A stretch of 64,000 nt of DNA, taken from Lentibacillus lipolyticus. Its GTDB lineage: Bacteria > Bacillota > Bacilli > Bacillales > Amphibacillaceae. Location: contig SEIO01000010.1 in assembly GCA_004145795.1 (NCBI GenBank), positions 1 through 64,000 on the forward strand, given 5' to 3'. Shown here piece by piece: positions 1 through 9,316 of the stretch. The translations under genes were made by a program, and so were the position numbers. Below the pieces are notes generated by a model. It did no database searches. It saw only the letters and a program-made list of their open reading frames with translations, and was not told where the DNA came from. Positions within the stretch are counted from its first letter, which is position 1. Each line of letters begins with the position of its first letter.

Positions 1-130
1 CTCACCCGTCCGCCGCTCGTTCCACAGGCGCACACCCCGAAGGGTGTTTGCCTGCTTCCCGCGCTCGACTTGCATGTATTAGGCACGCCGCCAGCGTTCG
101 TCCTGAGCCAAGATCAAACTCTCCAAAAAA
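1..130 (-). rRNA. rrs: 16S ribosomal RNA, 5' end (partial)
   Basis: Read on the minus strand, positions 124 down to about 85 carry the universal 16S start (GGAGAGTTTGATC, then TGGCTCAGGACGAACGC). This is followed by the GGCGGCGTGCCTAATACATG block and the V1 hairpin, ending near GCGGCGGACGGGTGAG at position 1. Only about the first 130 nucleotides lie in the window; the rest is beyond the left edge. The mature 5' end is placed at about 130 from the run of T before GGAGAG and could be off by several bases. In B. subtilis an rRNA operon likewise sits next to ygxA. Confidence 0.96.
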
Positions 131-308
131 GTTTGCGATAAAACCGACACCGATCGATTTTATTCGCCATCTTAGCTTGCAAATTGACATCGAAGGGCTG
201 GCGTTATTGCCAGATGCTAAGCATCCGACACCCAACCTTTGACATCTATTTTGTCATACTGGCTGTTTTGTTCAGTTTTCAAAGAGCGAATCATTTTTAA
301 TGAGTCAA

Positions 309-596
309 CTTTTTCATTGTAACAGATAACCGATTTGATGTCAATGGTTATTTTAATTGATTTCGTTTCGGTTTGTTTCGCTGAAAAAGCGACTTCATTA
401 ATTTACCATCTTCCAAAATGAAAGTCAATAACTTTTTTTCGAAAGTGGTTTTCGGCGCTTTTTTAAAGCGACGCTAATTAATATAACATGGTTCCCCTGT
501 TTGTGCAAGGGGTGATTTATAAGTTTTTTGCCGGTCAAATTCGGTATGAATTTTTGCGACGGATATAAATGTACCATGCCCAGCTTTATGAGTCAA
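309..596 (-). promoter_or_regulatory. Four tandem sigma-A promoters of the rRNA operon
   Basis: Four -35/-10 pairs, each with exactly 17 bp between hexamers, face the 16S gene. P1 is TTGACT (591-596) and TACATT (568-573). P2 is TTGCAC (503-508) and TATATT (480-485). P3 is TTGACT (423-428) and TAAATT (400-405). P4 is TTGACA (339-344) and TACAAT (316-321). The -35 boxes are 88, 80 and 84 bp apart. The leader between P4 and 16S contains CTTTGAAAACTGAAC (about 270-285), a motif typical of Bacillus rRNA leaders and spacers. Hexamers and spacing are read directly; promoter activity is inferred. Confidence 0.85.
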
Positions 597-640
597 CAGC
601 TTTTTTAACTGAAATATTATTCTCACTTAAAATGGGTGCC

Positions 641-681
641 TAGTGTGGAATGCGGAGCAGCCATGCCGCTCGCTTCCACAT
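641..681. other. Long hairpin between ygxA and the rRNA promoters
   Basis: An inverted repeat TGTGGAA...TTCCACA encloses a second, imperfect GC-rich stem (GCGGAGCAGC against GCCGCTCGC). It lies just past the ygxA stop codon and upstream of rRNA promoter P1. No T-run follows on either strand, so it is not a classical terminator. It may be the processed or stabilised 3' end of the ygxA message. Confidence 0.5.
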
Positions 682-703
682 TGCCTTCCCGGGTCGATAT
701 GAT

Positions 704-1588
704 TTATTCCTGCTTCATGACACCTGGCATTCGGTACTTTCGGCGGTACACACCTGCAACCTTTGTTTCGCCTTTCTCTGTTGTCAGTATGCCTTTTTCG
801 GTTAGATAATGCAATATCGCTGTTAGATCGGATGCATACGACGTGATTTTTGGATGATTTTTCAGCTCTTCATAAGCCCATGCAGCATCATCTTCCTCTA
901 TTATATCCAATAGATGCTTTGCTGAAACCTTTGCCCTCCTACTGATTGCGAAGTCCGCCGCAAGAATCATCAGCTGAATACGTTTGGCAATCGGCTCATC
1001 ACTTTCAATCAGTTCATCATACAGCTTATAGATTTCGAGATCTATTTCCTTTACCTGGTCCCATAGCGTTACTTCCGGGTGGTAACCTTCCCCGACCACG
1101 GCGAGTCTTGCCAAGTAATGAAGTGTATGAACCATTCTGCTGAAGGCATCCTTATACTGCTCCGACGCATAAAGGTCTTTCACTTCACTATAGCTTTTCA
1201 GCAGTTTGCCAAACTCCATTGCCTTGCGCAAGTCTCTCTTTTCGTGCGGAAATTTCCTTAACCGTTCTCTCAAACTAGAAATGCATTGATTGCGGTCGTA
1301 TACAACATTACCGGCAAGAATCCATTCAACAGCTTTCCGGTTTCCATTGGTATCAATCCATTTATGAAACGATCGCTCGGTCAATGTAAGCATTGCTGCT
1401 GTTTTACCATTAAATTCATAATGTTTTTCGTGCCAGTCTTCATTCGATTCCTGCACAATTACCAGCATAATAACATCAAAATTATCGGTGATCGGACTGT
1501 GCGGTTTTGTTTTTTCAATCAAAATAATTCCTAGTGTATCGGCATGACTCGCCTGTTCTTCATATATCGGTTTAAATAATCTTTCCAT
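704..1588 (-). CDS. ygxA: YgxA-like nucleotidyltransferase-fold protein
   Basis: A 294-residue protein resembling B. subtilis YgxA, a conserved Bacillaceae protein of unknown function whose N-terminal half is described as nucleotidyltransferase-like. The sequence is soluble, helical and charged, with no signal peptide or membrane segment. I chose the ATG at 1588 because GGAGG lies 8 nt before it; the ATG at 1603 overlaps that ribosome site and is unlikely. The position, beside an rRNA operon and divergent from ygzB, matches B. subtilis as I remember it and is the main support for the name. The function is unknown. Confidence 0.8.
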   Translation of the reverse strand: MERLFKPIYEEQASHADTLGIILIEKTKPHSPITDNFDVIMLVIVQESNEDWHEKHYEFNGKTAAMLTLTERSFHKWIDTNGNRKAVEWILAGNVVYDRNQCISSLRERLRKFPHEKRDLRKAMEFGKLLKSYSEVKDLYASEQYKDAFSRMVHTLHYLARLAVVGEGYHPEVTLWDQVKEIDLEIYKLYDELIESDEPIAKRIQLMILAADFAISRRAKVSAKHLLDIIEEDDAAWAYEELKNHPKITSYASDLTAILHYLTEKGILTTEKGETKVAGVYRRKYRMPGVMKQE

Positions 1589-1675
1589 TTCGCCTTCCTC
1601 CATTACCTTGAATACTATCTAATTCGTTATGATTGTGTGAAATCCTTTTTCCAAATCAAAAAATCCTTTAAAATA

Positions 1676-1684
1676 TGCTATACT
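1676..1684 (+). promoter_or_regulatory. Extended -10 promoter of ygzB
   Basis: TG-C-TATACT at 1676-1684 is an extended -10 element placed 32 nt before the ygzB start. No good -35 is visible, as expected for this promoter type. Confidence 0.55.
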
Positions 1685-1716
1685 GACCTATGAAGCATAA
1701 CAAGGAGGACACATAA

Positions 1717-2106
1717 ATGGCTGACAACCTGGTTTATTCCAGCAAAATAAACAAGATCCGCTCGTTTGCGCTTATTCTGATTTTTGTCGGATTTGCTATT
1801 ATGTATGGCGGGCTCTTGGTTAAAAAGATTGAATGGCTAATGCTAACGTTATTTCTGCTTGGGGTTATGTTCATTTTATTAAGCTGTGTCGTTTATTTCT
1901 GGATTGGCATGCTTTCCACCAAAGCTGTTTCCATCGTTTGTCCAAGCTGTGAAAAACCGACGAAAATGCTTGGCCGCGTTGATGCGTGCATGCATTGCAA
2001 ACAGCCGCTGACACTTGATAAGGATTTGGAAGGCAAGGCGTTTGACGAAAAGTACAATAAACGGAAATACAGAAAACAGGCAAAGTCAAATAATGATGAA
2101 GAATAA
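1717..2106 (+). CDS. ygzB: YgzB-type small membrane protein with zinc-ribbon motif (UPF0295)
   Basis: A 129-residue protein. Two hydrophobic segments (about residues 15-37 and 42-66) form a hairpin in the membrane. Two cysteine pairs follow (CPSC near residue 75 and CMHC near 92), the pattern of a zinc ribbon, and a lysine-rich cytoplasmic tail ends the protein. An AAGGAGG site lies 7-8 nt before the ATG. Length and order between ygxA and perR fit the UPF0295 family member YgzB of B. subtilis. No biochemical role is known to me. Confidence 0.85.
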   Translation: MADNLVYSSKINKIRSFALILIFVGFAIMYGGLLVKKIEWLMLTLFLLGVMFILLSCVVYFWIGMLSTKAVSIVCPSCEKPTKMLGRVDACMHCKQPLTLDKDLEGKAFDEKYNKRKYRKQAKSNNDEE

Positions 2107-2196
2107 TGAACTGCCTCGGGAGGCGTTTATAAGACAAATCGTTTTAAATGAGACATAGAACATCAACCAATGGGGGTTTTACAACCCGTTAATGCC

Positions 2197-2234
2197 TAAA
2201 AAATCCAGCTTCCCAAATGGGAGCTGGATTTTTC
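2197..2234. terminator. Bidirectional terminator between ygzB and perR
   Basis: AAAAATCCAGCTTCCC pairs with GGGAGCTGGATTTTT around a short AAAT loop. Runs of T on one side and A on the other let it stop the converging ygzB and perR transcripts. Confidence 0.88.
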
Positions 2235-2246
2235 ATAAAGTAACAT

Positions 2247-2696
2247 TTAATGGTTTGGTGTTTCGACTTGCTGACAGCTTTCACACGTACCGTAAATTTC
2301 CATTCGGTGATGACTAACATCAAAACCGGTAACCTGCTCTGCCAGTGACTCCACTTCATCCAGTGTTGGATAGTCGAAGTCTACAATCTTCCCGCACACT
2401 TCACAAATGATATGATAATGCTCTCTTGAATTGTAGTCGTAACGGCTTGATGAATCACCATAGGTCAATTCACGGACAAGCCCGACTTCCCGAAGCACAC
2501 GCAGGTTATTATAAACCGTAGCCACACTCATATTCGGAAATTTACTTTCCAGTGCTTTGTAAATATCGTCAGCTGTTGGATGAATCATTGAATGTAGAAG
2601 GTATTCAAGAACCGCATGACGTTGTGGTGTTATACGTACGCCAGATTCTTTTAATGTACTAATGGCTTCCTGCAGTCTTTCATCAGACACCGTCAT
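2247..2696 (-). CDS. perR: Peroxide-responsive Fur-family repressor PerR
   Basis: A 149-residue metal-dependent repressor that senses H2O2 by oxidation of histidine ligands. The winged helix covers about residues 10-85 ([15 protein letters not shown], then [15 protein letters not shown]). Two CXXC pairs for structural zinc are present (CEVC near residue 100 and CESC near 140), as are the His/Asp residues of the regulatory site, including HHRMEIYG. The ATG at 2696 gives the usual family N-terminus; an in-frame start at 2789 would add about 30 residues across the promoter region and is rejected. A PerR box at 2743-2757 covers the presumed transcription start, so the gene probably controls itself. 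Confidence 0.95.
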   Translation of the reverse strand: MTVSDERLQEAISTLKESGVRITPQRHAVLEYLLHSMIHPTADDIYKALESKFPNMSVATVYNNLRVLREVGLVRELTYGDSSSRYDYNSREHYHIICEVCGKIVDFDYPTLDEVESLAEQVTGFDVSHHRMEIYGTCESCQQVETPNH

Positions 2697-2742
2697 GCAC
2701 CCCACTTTCCCAATATATTCGAACCCTAATAATATTCTTATA

Positions 2743-2757
2743 TTATAATTCTTATAA
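2743..2757. promoter_or_regulatory. PerR box upstream of perR
   Basis: TTATAATTCTTATAA is a perfect 7-1-7 inverted repeat and differs from the B. subtilis PerR consensus (TTATAATNATTATAA) at one fixed position. It overlaps the expected transcription start of the promoter at 2760-2789. Confidence 0.85.
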
Positions 2758-2759
2758 TT

Positions 2760-2789
2760 AGTGTACTCGGTTATACGCTTCCCTGTCAA
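2760..2789 (-). promoter_or_regulatory. Sigma-A promoter of perR
   Basis: TTGACA (2784-2789) and TACACT (2760-2765) with an 18-bp spacer on the minus strand. The start point falls inside the PerR box. Confidence 0.7.
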
Positions 2790-2830
2790 TATAAGTATAT
2801 TTCCAATGTGACAATAATATTAATTCAAAT

Positions 2831-2873
2831 AAAAAAATGAGCGATTCCCGATGATGACAATCGCTCATTTTTC
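2831..2873. terminator. Terminator of the 2-hydroxyacid dehydrogenase gene
   Basis: AAAATGAGCGATT pairs with AATCGCTCATTTT across a 12-nt loop, flanked by A and T runs. It lies 20 bp past the stop codon at 2893. Confidence 0.85.
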
Positions 2874-2892
2874 TTACTTCAAATACGTGTGT

Positions 2893-3843
2893 TTAATAAC
2901 CTCTGCTCACGTCGACTTTATTCACATAGTCATGCCGGCCTTCCAAATACAGCTTCAAATTTTCCTCAAAAATGGCCAGTGCCCGCCTTTGGTAGTGCGG
3001 TGACACTCCCGACAAGTGCGGAGTCACTGTCACGTTGTCCATTTGCCAGAATGGATGTGTTTCCGGTAATGGTTCTTCCTTAAAGACGTCCAGCACAGCG
3101 TGGGCAATCGCTCTTTCGTTGAGTGCTTTTATCAAGTCATCTTCACAGACGGCATCCCCGCGTCCCATGTTCAGAAATATGGCATGGTCCGGCAACAGTT
3201 GGAAGTGCTTATACGTAAAAAAGTTCTTCGTCTCCGGAGTGCTTGGTACTACGGACACAACCAAATCCGCTTCAGGCAGAACACGTTCCATTTCATCGTG
3301 TGTCACGCTCCAATCGACATGTTCAACCGGGCTCCCGCTTCTCGATATCCCATACACCGTCATCCGGAATGCTTTGGCCAGCCGCGCGACTTCCTGCCCG
3401 ATTGCCCCTGTGCCCGCGATGACAAGCGTCTTCTCTGTAAGTTCCTGCATCCGAACAGATCGATCCCACACTTGTTCAGCTTCATTTTTTATCAATTGTT
3501 TTTGCTGGCGGAGAACTTGGAGCAGCATGGATATCGCATATTCAGCCATAGGCACTTTGTGAATTCCTCTTGCATTGGTGACGAGAATACCTCGCGCTTC
3601 AATTGCAGCAAACGGCATTTGGTCTATGCCCGCTGACAGCACCATAATCCATTGCAGTTGTACGGCCTCGTCAATTAGTTCAGCAGTCAAATCTTCTCCA
3701 AACGTAATTAAAATATCCGCCCGCCCGATGTCTTGCTTTGCTTCATCCATATTTGCACAGAAAATAAATGTTTCACCCGGAAACTGGTCACGCAGTCTTT
3801 CCCGGTGCTTGTCCGAAATTTTTGCCGATGACAGAATGATCAA
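2893..3843 (-). CDS. D-2-hydroxyacid dehydrogenase, NAD-dependent
   Basis: A 316-residue cytoplasmic oxidoreductase of the D-isomer-specific 2-hydroxyacid dehydrogenase family, which reduces 2-oxoacids to D-2-hydroxyacids. The Rossmann motif GTGAIGQEVARLAKAF lies around residues 142-157. The catalytic set is visible: Arg in the segment before NMGRGD, Glu in the FKEEPLPETHPFW region and His in TPHLSG. The start is TTG at 3843 with GGAGGGG 7 nt upstream, and no better start exists. It has its own terminator at 2831-2873. The substrate cannot be told from sequence; glyoxylate/hydroxypyruvate-type and D-lactate-type members look alike. Confidence 0.88.
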   Translation of the reverse strand: MIILSSAKISDKHRERLRDQFPGETFIFCANMDEAKQDIGRADILITFGEDLTAELIDEAVQLQWIMVLSAGIDQMPFAAIEARGILVTNARGIHKVPMAEYAISMLLQVLRQQKQLIKNEAEQVWDRSVRMQELTEKTLVIAGTGAIGQEVARLAKAFRMTVYGISRSGSPVEHVDWSVTHDEMERVLPEADLVVSVVPSTPETKNFFTYKHFQLLPDHAIFLNMGRGDAVCEDDLIKALNERAIAHAVLDVFKEEPLPETHPFWQMDNVTVTPHLSGVSPHYQRRALAIFEENLKLYLEGRHDYVNKVDVSRGY

Positions 3844-3970
3844 CTAAAATCCCCTCCACTATTACAACTGCTTCTATGGTAAACGTTTTCGACTAAAAAT
3901 GCTATTGGTGAAGTTTCCTGACTTTTATTTTCTGGAATGATTGGTCCACATATCTTAAAACCGTCATTAT

Positions 3971-3998
3971 AAAAGGCAGCCCCGTCTGGACTGCCTCC
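3971..3998 (-). terminator. Terminator of bcp
   Basis: On the minus strand GGCAGTCC and GGGCTGCC form a stem followed by TTTT, directly after the bcp stop codon. Confidence 0.8.
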
Positions 3999-4004
3999 AT
4001 TTGT

Positions 4005-4472
4005 TTATCCATTTTCTCGCAAGAATGCCAGTGCTTCTTCGACATGTCCGTCCACTTTCACTTTACGGAACTCTTTCTGCAGATTGCCTTCTTGATCAAT
4101 AATAAAAGTGGAACGTTCAATACCGTAATTTTCCTTGCCGAAATTTTTCTTCAGCTTCCATACACCATAATCTTCGGCCACTTTATGTTCCTCATCCGCC
4201 AGCAACGTAAACGGCAGATCATGCTTATCGATAAATTTCTGGTGACTTTCAACAGGATCCGGGCTCACGCCAAGGATTACCGCATCCAGGTCATTGAATG
4301 ATTCCTGTGCGTCCCGGAAATCACATGCTTCGTTGGTGCAGCCAGGTGTCATATCTTTTGGATAAAAGTATAGAACGACATGTTTGCCTCTGAAATCAGA
4401 CAGGCTCACATTATTCCCGTTCTGGTCCGGCAGTGTGAAATCCGGTGCCTGTTTGCCCAATTCTATGGTCAT
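4005..4472 (-). CDS. bcp: Thioredoxin-dependent peroxiredoxin Bcp
   Basis: A 155-residue peroxiredoxin of the BCP/PrxQ group, which reduces H2O2 and organic hydroperoxides using thioredoxin. The active-site segment FYPKDMTPGCTNEACDF contains the peroxidatic Cys (PGCT, near residue 45) and the resolving Cys five residues later, the PrxQ arrangement. A typical GGAGGG site precedes the ATG. It lies 34 bp downstream of the K+-channel gene and may be read with it. No PerR box is visible immediately upstream, although PerR is encoded nearby. It corresponds to B. subtilis ygaF by sequence and position. Confidence 0.94.
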   Translation of the reverse strand: MTIELGKQAPDFTLPDQNGNNVSLSDFRGKHVVLYFYPKDMTPGCTNEACDFRDAQESFNDLDAVILGVSPDPVESHQKFIDKHDLPFTLLADEEHKVAEDYGVWKLKKNFGKENYGIERSTFIIDQEGNLQKEFRKVKVDGHVEEALAFLRENG

Positions 4473-4506
4473 TTGTATCCCTCCATGAAAAATTCAGTTA
4501 ACGCCA

Positions 4507-4950
4507 CTATAGCATATCCGTATGCCTGTCTCTATCTTTCTGATTGGCTTGCACCAGTTTCAAGACAAATGCAGCCGGTAAAATATAGCCAATCAACGCC
4601 TGTATTAATGCGATTAGCCTTCCGATTCCAACCGGTGTAATATCGCCGTACCCAATCGTCAGAACAGTAACCCCGCTGAAATAGAGCGAATGAACAAGTG
4701 AACCGAATACACTGACTTCCCTCAGCTCGCCATTTTCAACCAGCAAAATGTGATTCATCGATAAAATGAAATAAACCATTGCAAATCCGATAATGACAAT
4801 CAAATAAATAATCAGCAGCGTATAAAAAATCTCAGCAGAAAAACGGCTGTCCCGCATATTACGAAGCTGCCCGCTGCGAATGAATCCAACAATGCTGATA
4901 GAAACTATCGTAATAATAGTGATCATCATCATCCAAGAAATAATATCCAT
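4507..4950 (-). CDS. Two-TM potassium channel family protein
   Basis: A 147-residue membrane protein with three hydrophobic stretches (about 5-25, 42-65 and 105-128) and a pore loop carrying the K+ selectivity filter TIGYGD near residue 100. It has no RCK/TrkA-N domain, so it is either a bare pore or a subunit working with a regulator encoded elsewhere. The start has a GGGGA site 6 nt before the ATG. It lies upstream of bcp on the same strand. Channel identity is clear from the filter; gating and physiological role are unknown. Confidence 0.88.
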   Translation of the reverse strand: MDIISWMMMITIITIVSISIVGFIRSGQLRNMRDSRFSAEIFYTLLIIYLIVIIGFAMVYFILSMNHILLVENGELREVSVFGSLVHSLYFSGVTVLTIGYGDITPVGIGRLIALIQALIGYILPAAFVLKLVQANQKDRDRHTDML

Positions 4951-5075
4951 AACATCCCCGCCCTGTACCTATCCTATGCTTATCCACATAACAATTTGAC
5001 TTTTATTTTAATACGTTTTTACCACCACCGTTTCCACTCATTCGAATACAGTGAATGCACATTTTTATATGTTTT

Positions 5076-5104
5076 TTGATATAGTTGTGTATGTAGACTA
5101 GATA
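5076..5104 (+). promoter_or_regulatory. Putative sigma-A promoter of hemL
   Basis: TTGATA (5076-5081) and TAGATA (5099-5104), 17-bp spacer, 60 bp before the hemL start. Confidence 0.55.
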
Positions 5105-5164
5105 CATAGGTTCTTCCTTTATTTTTTGTATAGGAGAACCATGTCATGCAGGAGGCATTATTTA

Positions 5165-6460
5165 ATGGATATCACTACTTCAAAAACCTTGCACAAAGAA
5201 GCACAGGAGCACATTGTCGGCGGTGTCAATTCACCATCACGGGCCTATAAAGGTGTCGGCGGCGGTACACCAGTGTACATGGAACGTGCACAAGGCGCCT
5301 ATTTCTGGGATGTCGATGGCAACAAGTATATCGATTATTTAGGGGCATACGGGCCGATTATTACCGGACATGCCCATCCGCACATTGCAGAGGCCATCAG
5401 TCATGCCGCACATAACGGGGTACTGTATGGCACCCCTACCAAACTGGAAAATACATTCGCGAAAATGCTGAAATCGGCCATTCCGTCCCTGGAAAAGGTC
5501 CGGTTTACCAATTCCGGAACAGAAGCTGTCATGACAACTGTCCGGGTTGCCCGTGCCTATACAGGCCGTAATAAAGTAATCAAATTTTCCGGCTGCTACC
5601 ACGGACATTTTGATTCTGTACTGGTGGAAGCAGGTTCCGGACCAGCGACATTGGGAACTCCTGATTCAGCGGGCATCCCGCAGACCGTTGCGAAAGACGT
5701 CATCACTGTTCCATTTAATGATTTGGAATCATTTCAGCGAGCAATGGAACGCTGGGGAGATGAAATTGCAGCCGTCCTCGTTGAACCGCTTGTTGGTAAC
5801 TTCGGTATTGTCACGCCAAAAGAAGGTTTTCTACAAGGCGTGAATGATATCGCGCACAACAACGGAGCGCTTGTTATTTACGATGAAGTGATCACCGCCT
5901 TCCGGTTCACTTACGGGAGCACACAACAGCTGTACGGCATCGAACCAGATATGACAGCAATGGGTAAAATCATTGGCGGCGGACTTCCAATTGGCGCTTA
6001 CGGGGGACGACAGGATGTTATGGAGCAAGTCGCCCCACTCGGACCTGCATACCAGGCCGGAACGATGGCCGGAAACCCTGCATCCATGGCTGCGGGTATT
6101 GCCTGCCTCGAAGTACTCCAACAGGACGGAGTTTATGAAAAACTGGACCGGCTTGGCGCACGGCTGGAGACAGGGGTGTTGGAAAAAGCATCCGAATTCG
6201 GAATACCAATTTCAATCAACAGGATGTGCGGTGCCATGACGGTCTACTTTGGCGGTGACACCGTGGAAAATTACGAACAGGCCGAAGCTAGTGACGGCGA
6301 AGATTTTGCGAAGTTTTTCCACCTTATGCTGGAACAAGGCATTAACCTGGCCCCGTCTAAATTTGAGGCATGGTTTCTAACAACCGAACATACGGAAAAA
6401 GAAATTGACGCAACCATTGAAGCCGCTGGAAAAGTATTTGCAACGATGGCTGAAAAATAA
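5165..6460 (+). CDS. hemL: Glutamate-1-semialdehyde 2,1-aminomutase
   Basis: A 431-residue PLP enzyme converting glutamate-1-semialdehyde to 5-aminolevulinate in tetrapyrrole (heme) synthesis. Family marks are the N-terminal [15 protein letters not shown], the [20 protein letters not shown] phosphate-binding block, DEVITAFR, and the PLP lysine in [18 protein letters not shown]. The start at 5165 is set by AGGAGG 9 nt upstream and gives the usual family length. It is monocistronic, with a strong terminator behind it. It is likely the gsaB-type second copy, since B. subtilis carries one at this locus and another in the hemAXCDBL operon; the other copy is not in this window. Confidence 0.95.
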   Translation: MDITTSKTLHKEAQEHIVGGVNSPSRAYKGVGGGTPVYMERAQGAYFWDVDGNKYIDYLGAYGPIITGHAHPHIAEAISHAAHNGVLYGTPTKLENTFAKMLKSAIPSLEKVRFTNSGTEAVMTTVRVARAYTGRNKVIKFSGCYHGHFDSVLVEAGSGPATLGTPDSAGIPQTVAKDVITVPFNDLESFQRAMERWGDEIAAVLVEPLVGNFGIVTPKEGFLQGVNDIAHNNGALVIYDEVITAFRFTYGSTQQLYGIEPDMTAMGKIIGGGLPIGAYGGRQDVMEQVAPLGPAYQAGTMAGNPASMAAGIACLEVLQQDGVYEKLDRLGARLETGVLEKASEFGIPISINRMCGAMTVYFGGDTVENYEQAEASDGEDFAKFFHLMLEQGINLAPSKFEAWFLTTEHTEKEIDATIEAAGKVFATMAEK

Positions 6461-6509
6461 AGTATCAGATATGCATGCATGCTTCCAATTATTGTAAATT
6501 AACCCCTGT

Positions 6510-6552
6510 AAGGCAAAACATTCTTTGAGGGAGAATGTTTTGCCTTGTTTTC
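6510..6552 (+). terminator. Terminator of hemL
   Basis: AAGGCAAAACATTCT pairs perfectly with AGAATGTTTTGCCTT (15 bp) around a 7-nt loop, followed by GTTTTC. Confidence 0.9.
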
Positions 6553-6649
6553 ATTTAATGCATGCTTTTTCTAAACCTGCTGCTTAACAAATGTCGTGAA
6601 ATCGCAACTTCGAGCCCGGGAATCGCCCCATGCAGGTGATATACCGATT

Positions 6650-6683
6650 TAAAAAACTCCTCCACAATACTTGTAGAGGAGCC
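6650..6683 (-). terminator. Terminator of the ABC exporter gene
   Basis: On the minus strand GCTCCTC...GAGGAG is followed by TTTTTT, 10 bp past the exporter stop codon. Confidence 0.82.
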
Positions 6684-6691
6684 TTTCTAAA

Positions 6692-8449
6692 TCAATGGTT
6701 ATCCAAATTTTGCACTTGATATAAGTCATAATAATGACCTTTTTGTTTCATTAGTTCATCATGGGAGCCCATTTCTTTAATTTCTCCGCCTTCAATGACA
6801 ACAATCCGGTCAGCATGTGTAATTGTCGCCAGCCGGTGTGCCACGATAAAGGTGGTCCGGTCGGATGCAAGCCGTTCGACCGCTTCCTGGATAATATGTT
6901 CACTTTCCAGATCAAGCGCAGAAGTTGCCTCATCAAAAATCAGGATAGGCGGATTTTTCAGGAACACACGTGCAATAGCGATCCGCTGTTTCTGCCCGCC
7001 GGATAGCTTCACACCTCGTTCACCGACAAGTGTTTGATAGCCGTCCTGCAATCCCTGAATGAAGTCGTGCGCATTGGCTGCTTTTGCTGCAGCCACTACT
7101 TCTTCATCCGTTGCGTCCGGATCACCCATGCGAATGTTCATGGCAATCGATTCACTGAATAAAATATTGTCCTGCAGTACCATGCCGATATTATTCCGCA
7201 ATGAGCGCGCCTGCACATCGCGAATATCGATTCCATCTACTTTAATCGAACCACCGGTTACATCATAAAATCGCGGAATCAGACTGACAAGCGTTGACTT
7301 TCCGCCACCGCTGATACCGACAAAGGCAATGGTCTCACCGCTTTTAACATGAAGGGAAACGTCTTTTAAGACATCCGCTTCTTCTTCTTCATATTTAAAT
7401 GACACTCGATCAACGTCAATGTTCCCTTCAACCCGGTCAAGCTGTTTGGCGTCCGGTTTATCGACTATATCGTACGATTCGTTCATCAGTTCAAACACAC
7501 GGTCAATTGACGCAACGGACTGGGTAAGAACTGTGGACGAGCTGATCAATCGGCGCAGTGGACTGTACACCCTTTCCATGTAAGTAACAAACGCAACCAT
7601 AGTACCAATTGTCATAGGACCACTAATGACTTGATAGCCAGCAAACGTAATGACCAGCAGTGGTGCCAAATCGGTAATGGTATTCATAACAGCAAATGTT
7701 TTGGCGTTCCAGTCTGTATGGTTTAGCGCTTTATTGAGGAAATTTTCGTTCCGCGTATCGAATTCTTCCTGTTCATAGTTCTCAAGGGCAAAACTTCTTG
7801 TGACTGGAATCCCCTGTACACGTTCATGCAAATGTCCCTGCACTTCAGCAAGCGACTGGGAACGCTCCCGCGTCAGTCGCCGAAGTCTGCCGTAAAAGTA
7901 TTTGACCGAAAATCCGTAAAGCGGGAATAAAATGATGGCGACAATTGTCAGCCCGACATCCATTGTCAGCATAATCCCAATCGCAATCAGGATTGTAATC
8001 ATATCCAGCCAGACATTCATCAACCCAGTTACGACAAAAGTCTTCGTTTGTTCGACATCATGTATTACCCGGGAAATAATTTCCCCGGTTTTTGTCTGAG
8101 AATAGAACCTGAGACTCAATTTTTGTATGTGGTCAAACAATTTATCCCTGATGTCATAGAGGATGGTGTTGCCTACCCACTGCGCCAGATATTGTCGAAA
8201 GTATTCAATCGGCGGACGCAGAATAAGGAATATCACAAACGCAATGCCCATGAGCCAAAACAGTTGTTCCAGCTTAGCCGTGTCTGTTAGATCATCAGCG
8301 TTAATAATATTGTCGATTACATATCTCAAAATAAGCGGTATGAGGAGCGGAATACCAAACTTAACAATCCCGACAAGTACTGTTGCCAATATTTTCCATT
8401 TATACGGACGAACGAACTGTAAATACTGCTTGATGCTGCTCATACACAT
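6692..8449 (-). CDS. ygaD: ABC exporter, fused membrane and ATPase domains (YgaD-like)
   Basis: A 585-residue MsbA/LmrA-type half-transporter, expected to work as a homodimer in the membrane. Six membrane helices occupy residues 1-320. The ATPase domain has Walker A (GISGGGKST, near 375), the Q-loop, the signature LSGGQKQR (near 475), Walker B ([12 protein letters not shown]) and the H-loop (VAHRL). The start is ambiguous between ATG 8449 and ATG 8443; 8449 suits the GGGG site better. The order ABC exporter-DUF402-gamma SASP is the B. subtilis ygaD-ygaC-sspE order. The substrate (drug or lipid) is unknown. Confidence 0.92.
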   Translation of the reverse strand: MCMSSIKQYLQFVRPYKWKILATVLVGIVKFGIPLLIPLILRYVIDNIINADDLTDTAKLEQLFWLMGIAFVIFLILRPPIEYFRQYLAQWVGNTILYDIRDKLFDHIQKLSLRFYSQTKTGEIISRVIHDVEQTKTFVVTGLMNVWLDMITILIAIGIMLTMDVGLTIVAIILFPLYGFSVKYFYGRLRRLTRERSQSLAEVQGHLHERVQGIPVTRSFALENYEQEEFDTRNENFLNKALNHTDWNAKTFAVMNTITDLAPLLVITFAGYQVISGPMTIGTMVAFVTYMERVYSPLRRLISSSTVLTQSVASIDRVFELMNESYDIVDKPDAKQLDRVEGNIDVDRVSFKYEEEEADVLKDVSLHVKSGETIAFVGISGGGKSTLVSLIPRFYDVTGGSIKVDGIDIRDVQARSLRNNIGMVLQDNILFSESIAMNIRMGDPDATDEEVVAAAKAANAHDFIQGLQDGYQTLVGERGVKLSGGQKQRIAIARVFLKNPPILIFDEATSALDLESEHIIQEAVERLASDRTTFIVAHRLATITHADRIVVIEGGEIKEMGSHDELMKQKGHYYDLYQVQNLDNH

Positions 8450-8570
8450 CAATTCCCCATTCTAATAGTTGTTTAATAAGAAAAGCCTTGCTACAGCAAG
8501 TAACAAGGAACGTTTAGACACTTATTGCATTATACGTCTTTACCGAACGTTATTCAATCAATTGAACTGT

Positions 8571-9098
8571 TTAGCGATACGTCAAATAGCGCTCATACCA
8601 CTGATCGATAAAATCCGGTGCAAAAGGGCCTTGACGCTGTCTGACCCAACGCAGTAAATGTTCGACATTCTGCTCAAGGATCTGGTCCAGCACAACGGGA
8701 TAGCTCATTTGCTCCTTATGTTCAGCATATTCATCCTCATCCAGTAAATCGTATGTCATATCAGGATACACTTTGACATCCAGGTCATAATCAATATATT
8801 TCAATGCCTCTCCATCATACACAAATGGAGAGCTGATGTTGCAATAGTAATAAATACCGTCAGTCCGAAGCATACCAATGATGTTGAACCAATAATTCGC
8901 GTGAAAATAGCAAATCGCGGGCTCTCTAGTTATCCACGAGCGGCCATCACTTTCCCTGACCGTTGTCTTATCATTGGCACCAATGACCACCATGTCTGTA
9001 CCTTTGAGGACAAGGGTGTTCTCCCAAACCCGGTGTAATTGGCCGTTATGCTTGTAGCTATGTATTTGAATGGACGCTCCCGCTTTTGGTCTGGTCAT
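8571..9098 (-). CDS. ntdP: Nucleoside tri-/diphosphate phosphatase NtdP (DUF402)
   Basis: A 175-residue soluble protein very close in length and sequence to B. subtilis YgaC, of the DUF402 family, whose characterised members hydrolyse nucleoside tri- and diphosphates. Conserved stretches include [10 protein letters not shown], the [18 protein letters not shown] block, the [14 protein letters not shown] acidic segment with its metal-binding aspartates, and a C-terminal [16 protein letters not shown]. The start at 9098 is set by AAAGGGGGGA 5 nt upstream. An in-frame extension to 9161 has no ribosome site and is not conserved. Confidence 0.9.
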   Translation of the reverse strand: MTRPKAGASIQIHSYKHNGQLHRVWENTLVLKGTDMVVIGANDKTTVRESDGRSWITREPAICYFHANYWFNIIGMLRTDGIYYYCNISSPFVYDGEALKYIDYDLDVKVYPDMTYDLLDEDEYAEHKEQMSYPVVLDQILEQNVEHLLRWVRQRQGPFAPDFIDQWYERYLTYR

Positions 9099-9257
9099 CC
9101 TATCCCCCCTTTGATACACTTCCTTCCTTATCTTCTTCTCATTATAATTGTCATCAAACAATTGATAAAGAAATATGACACCTTCACGCTTTTATTTTGT
9201 CGAAAAACTTGGACTGTACAGCTTGTAGTGAATACCAAAGCCGCGTTCAAAAGATAT

Positions 9258-9291
9258 TTAAAAAGAGCTTCCTGAGGAAGGAAGCTCTTCG
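9258..9291 (-). terminator. Terminator of the gamma-SASP gene
   Basis: On the minus strand GAGCTTCC...GGAAGCTC is followed by TTTTT, about 25 bp past the stop codon. Confidence 0.85.
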
Positions 9292-9316
9292 AAGTCAAAA
9301 ATTGGGGGTGGTTTCG

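Noticed and set aside
4980-4988. Single perfect DnaA box TTATCCACA upstream of the K+-channel gene
   Set aside because: It is isolated, and one or two are expected by chance in 64 kb; not a cluster.
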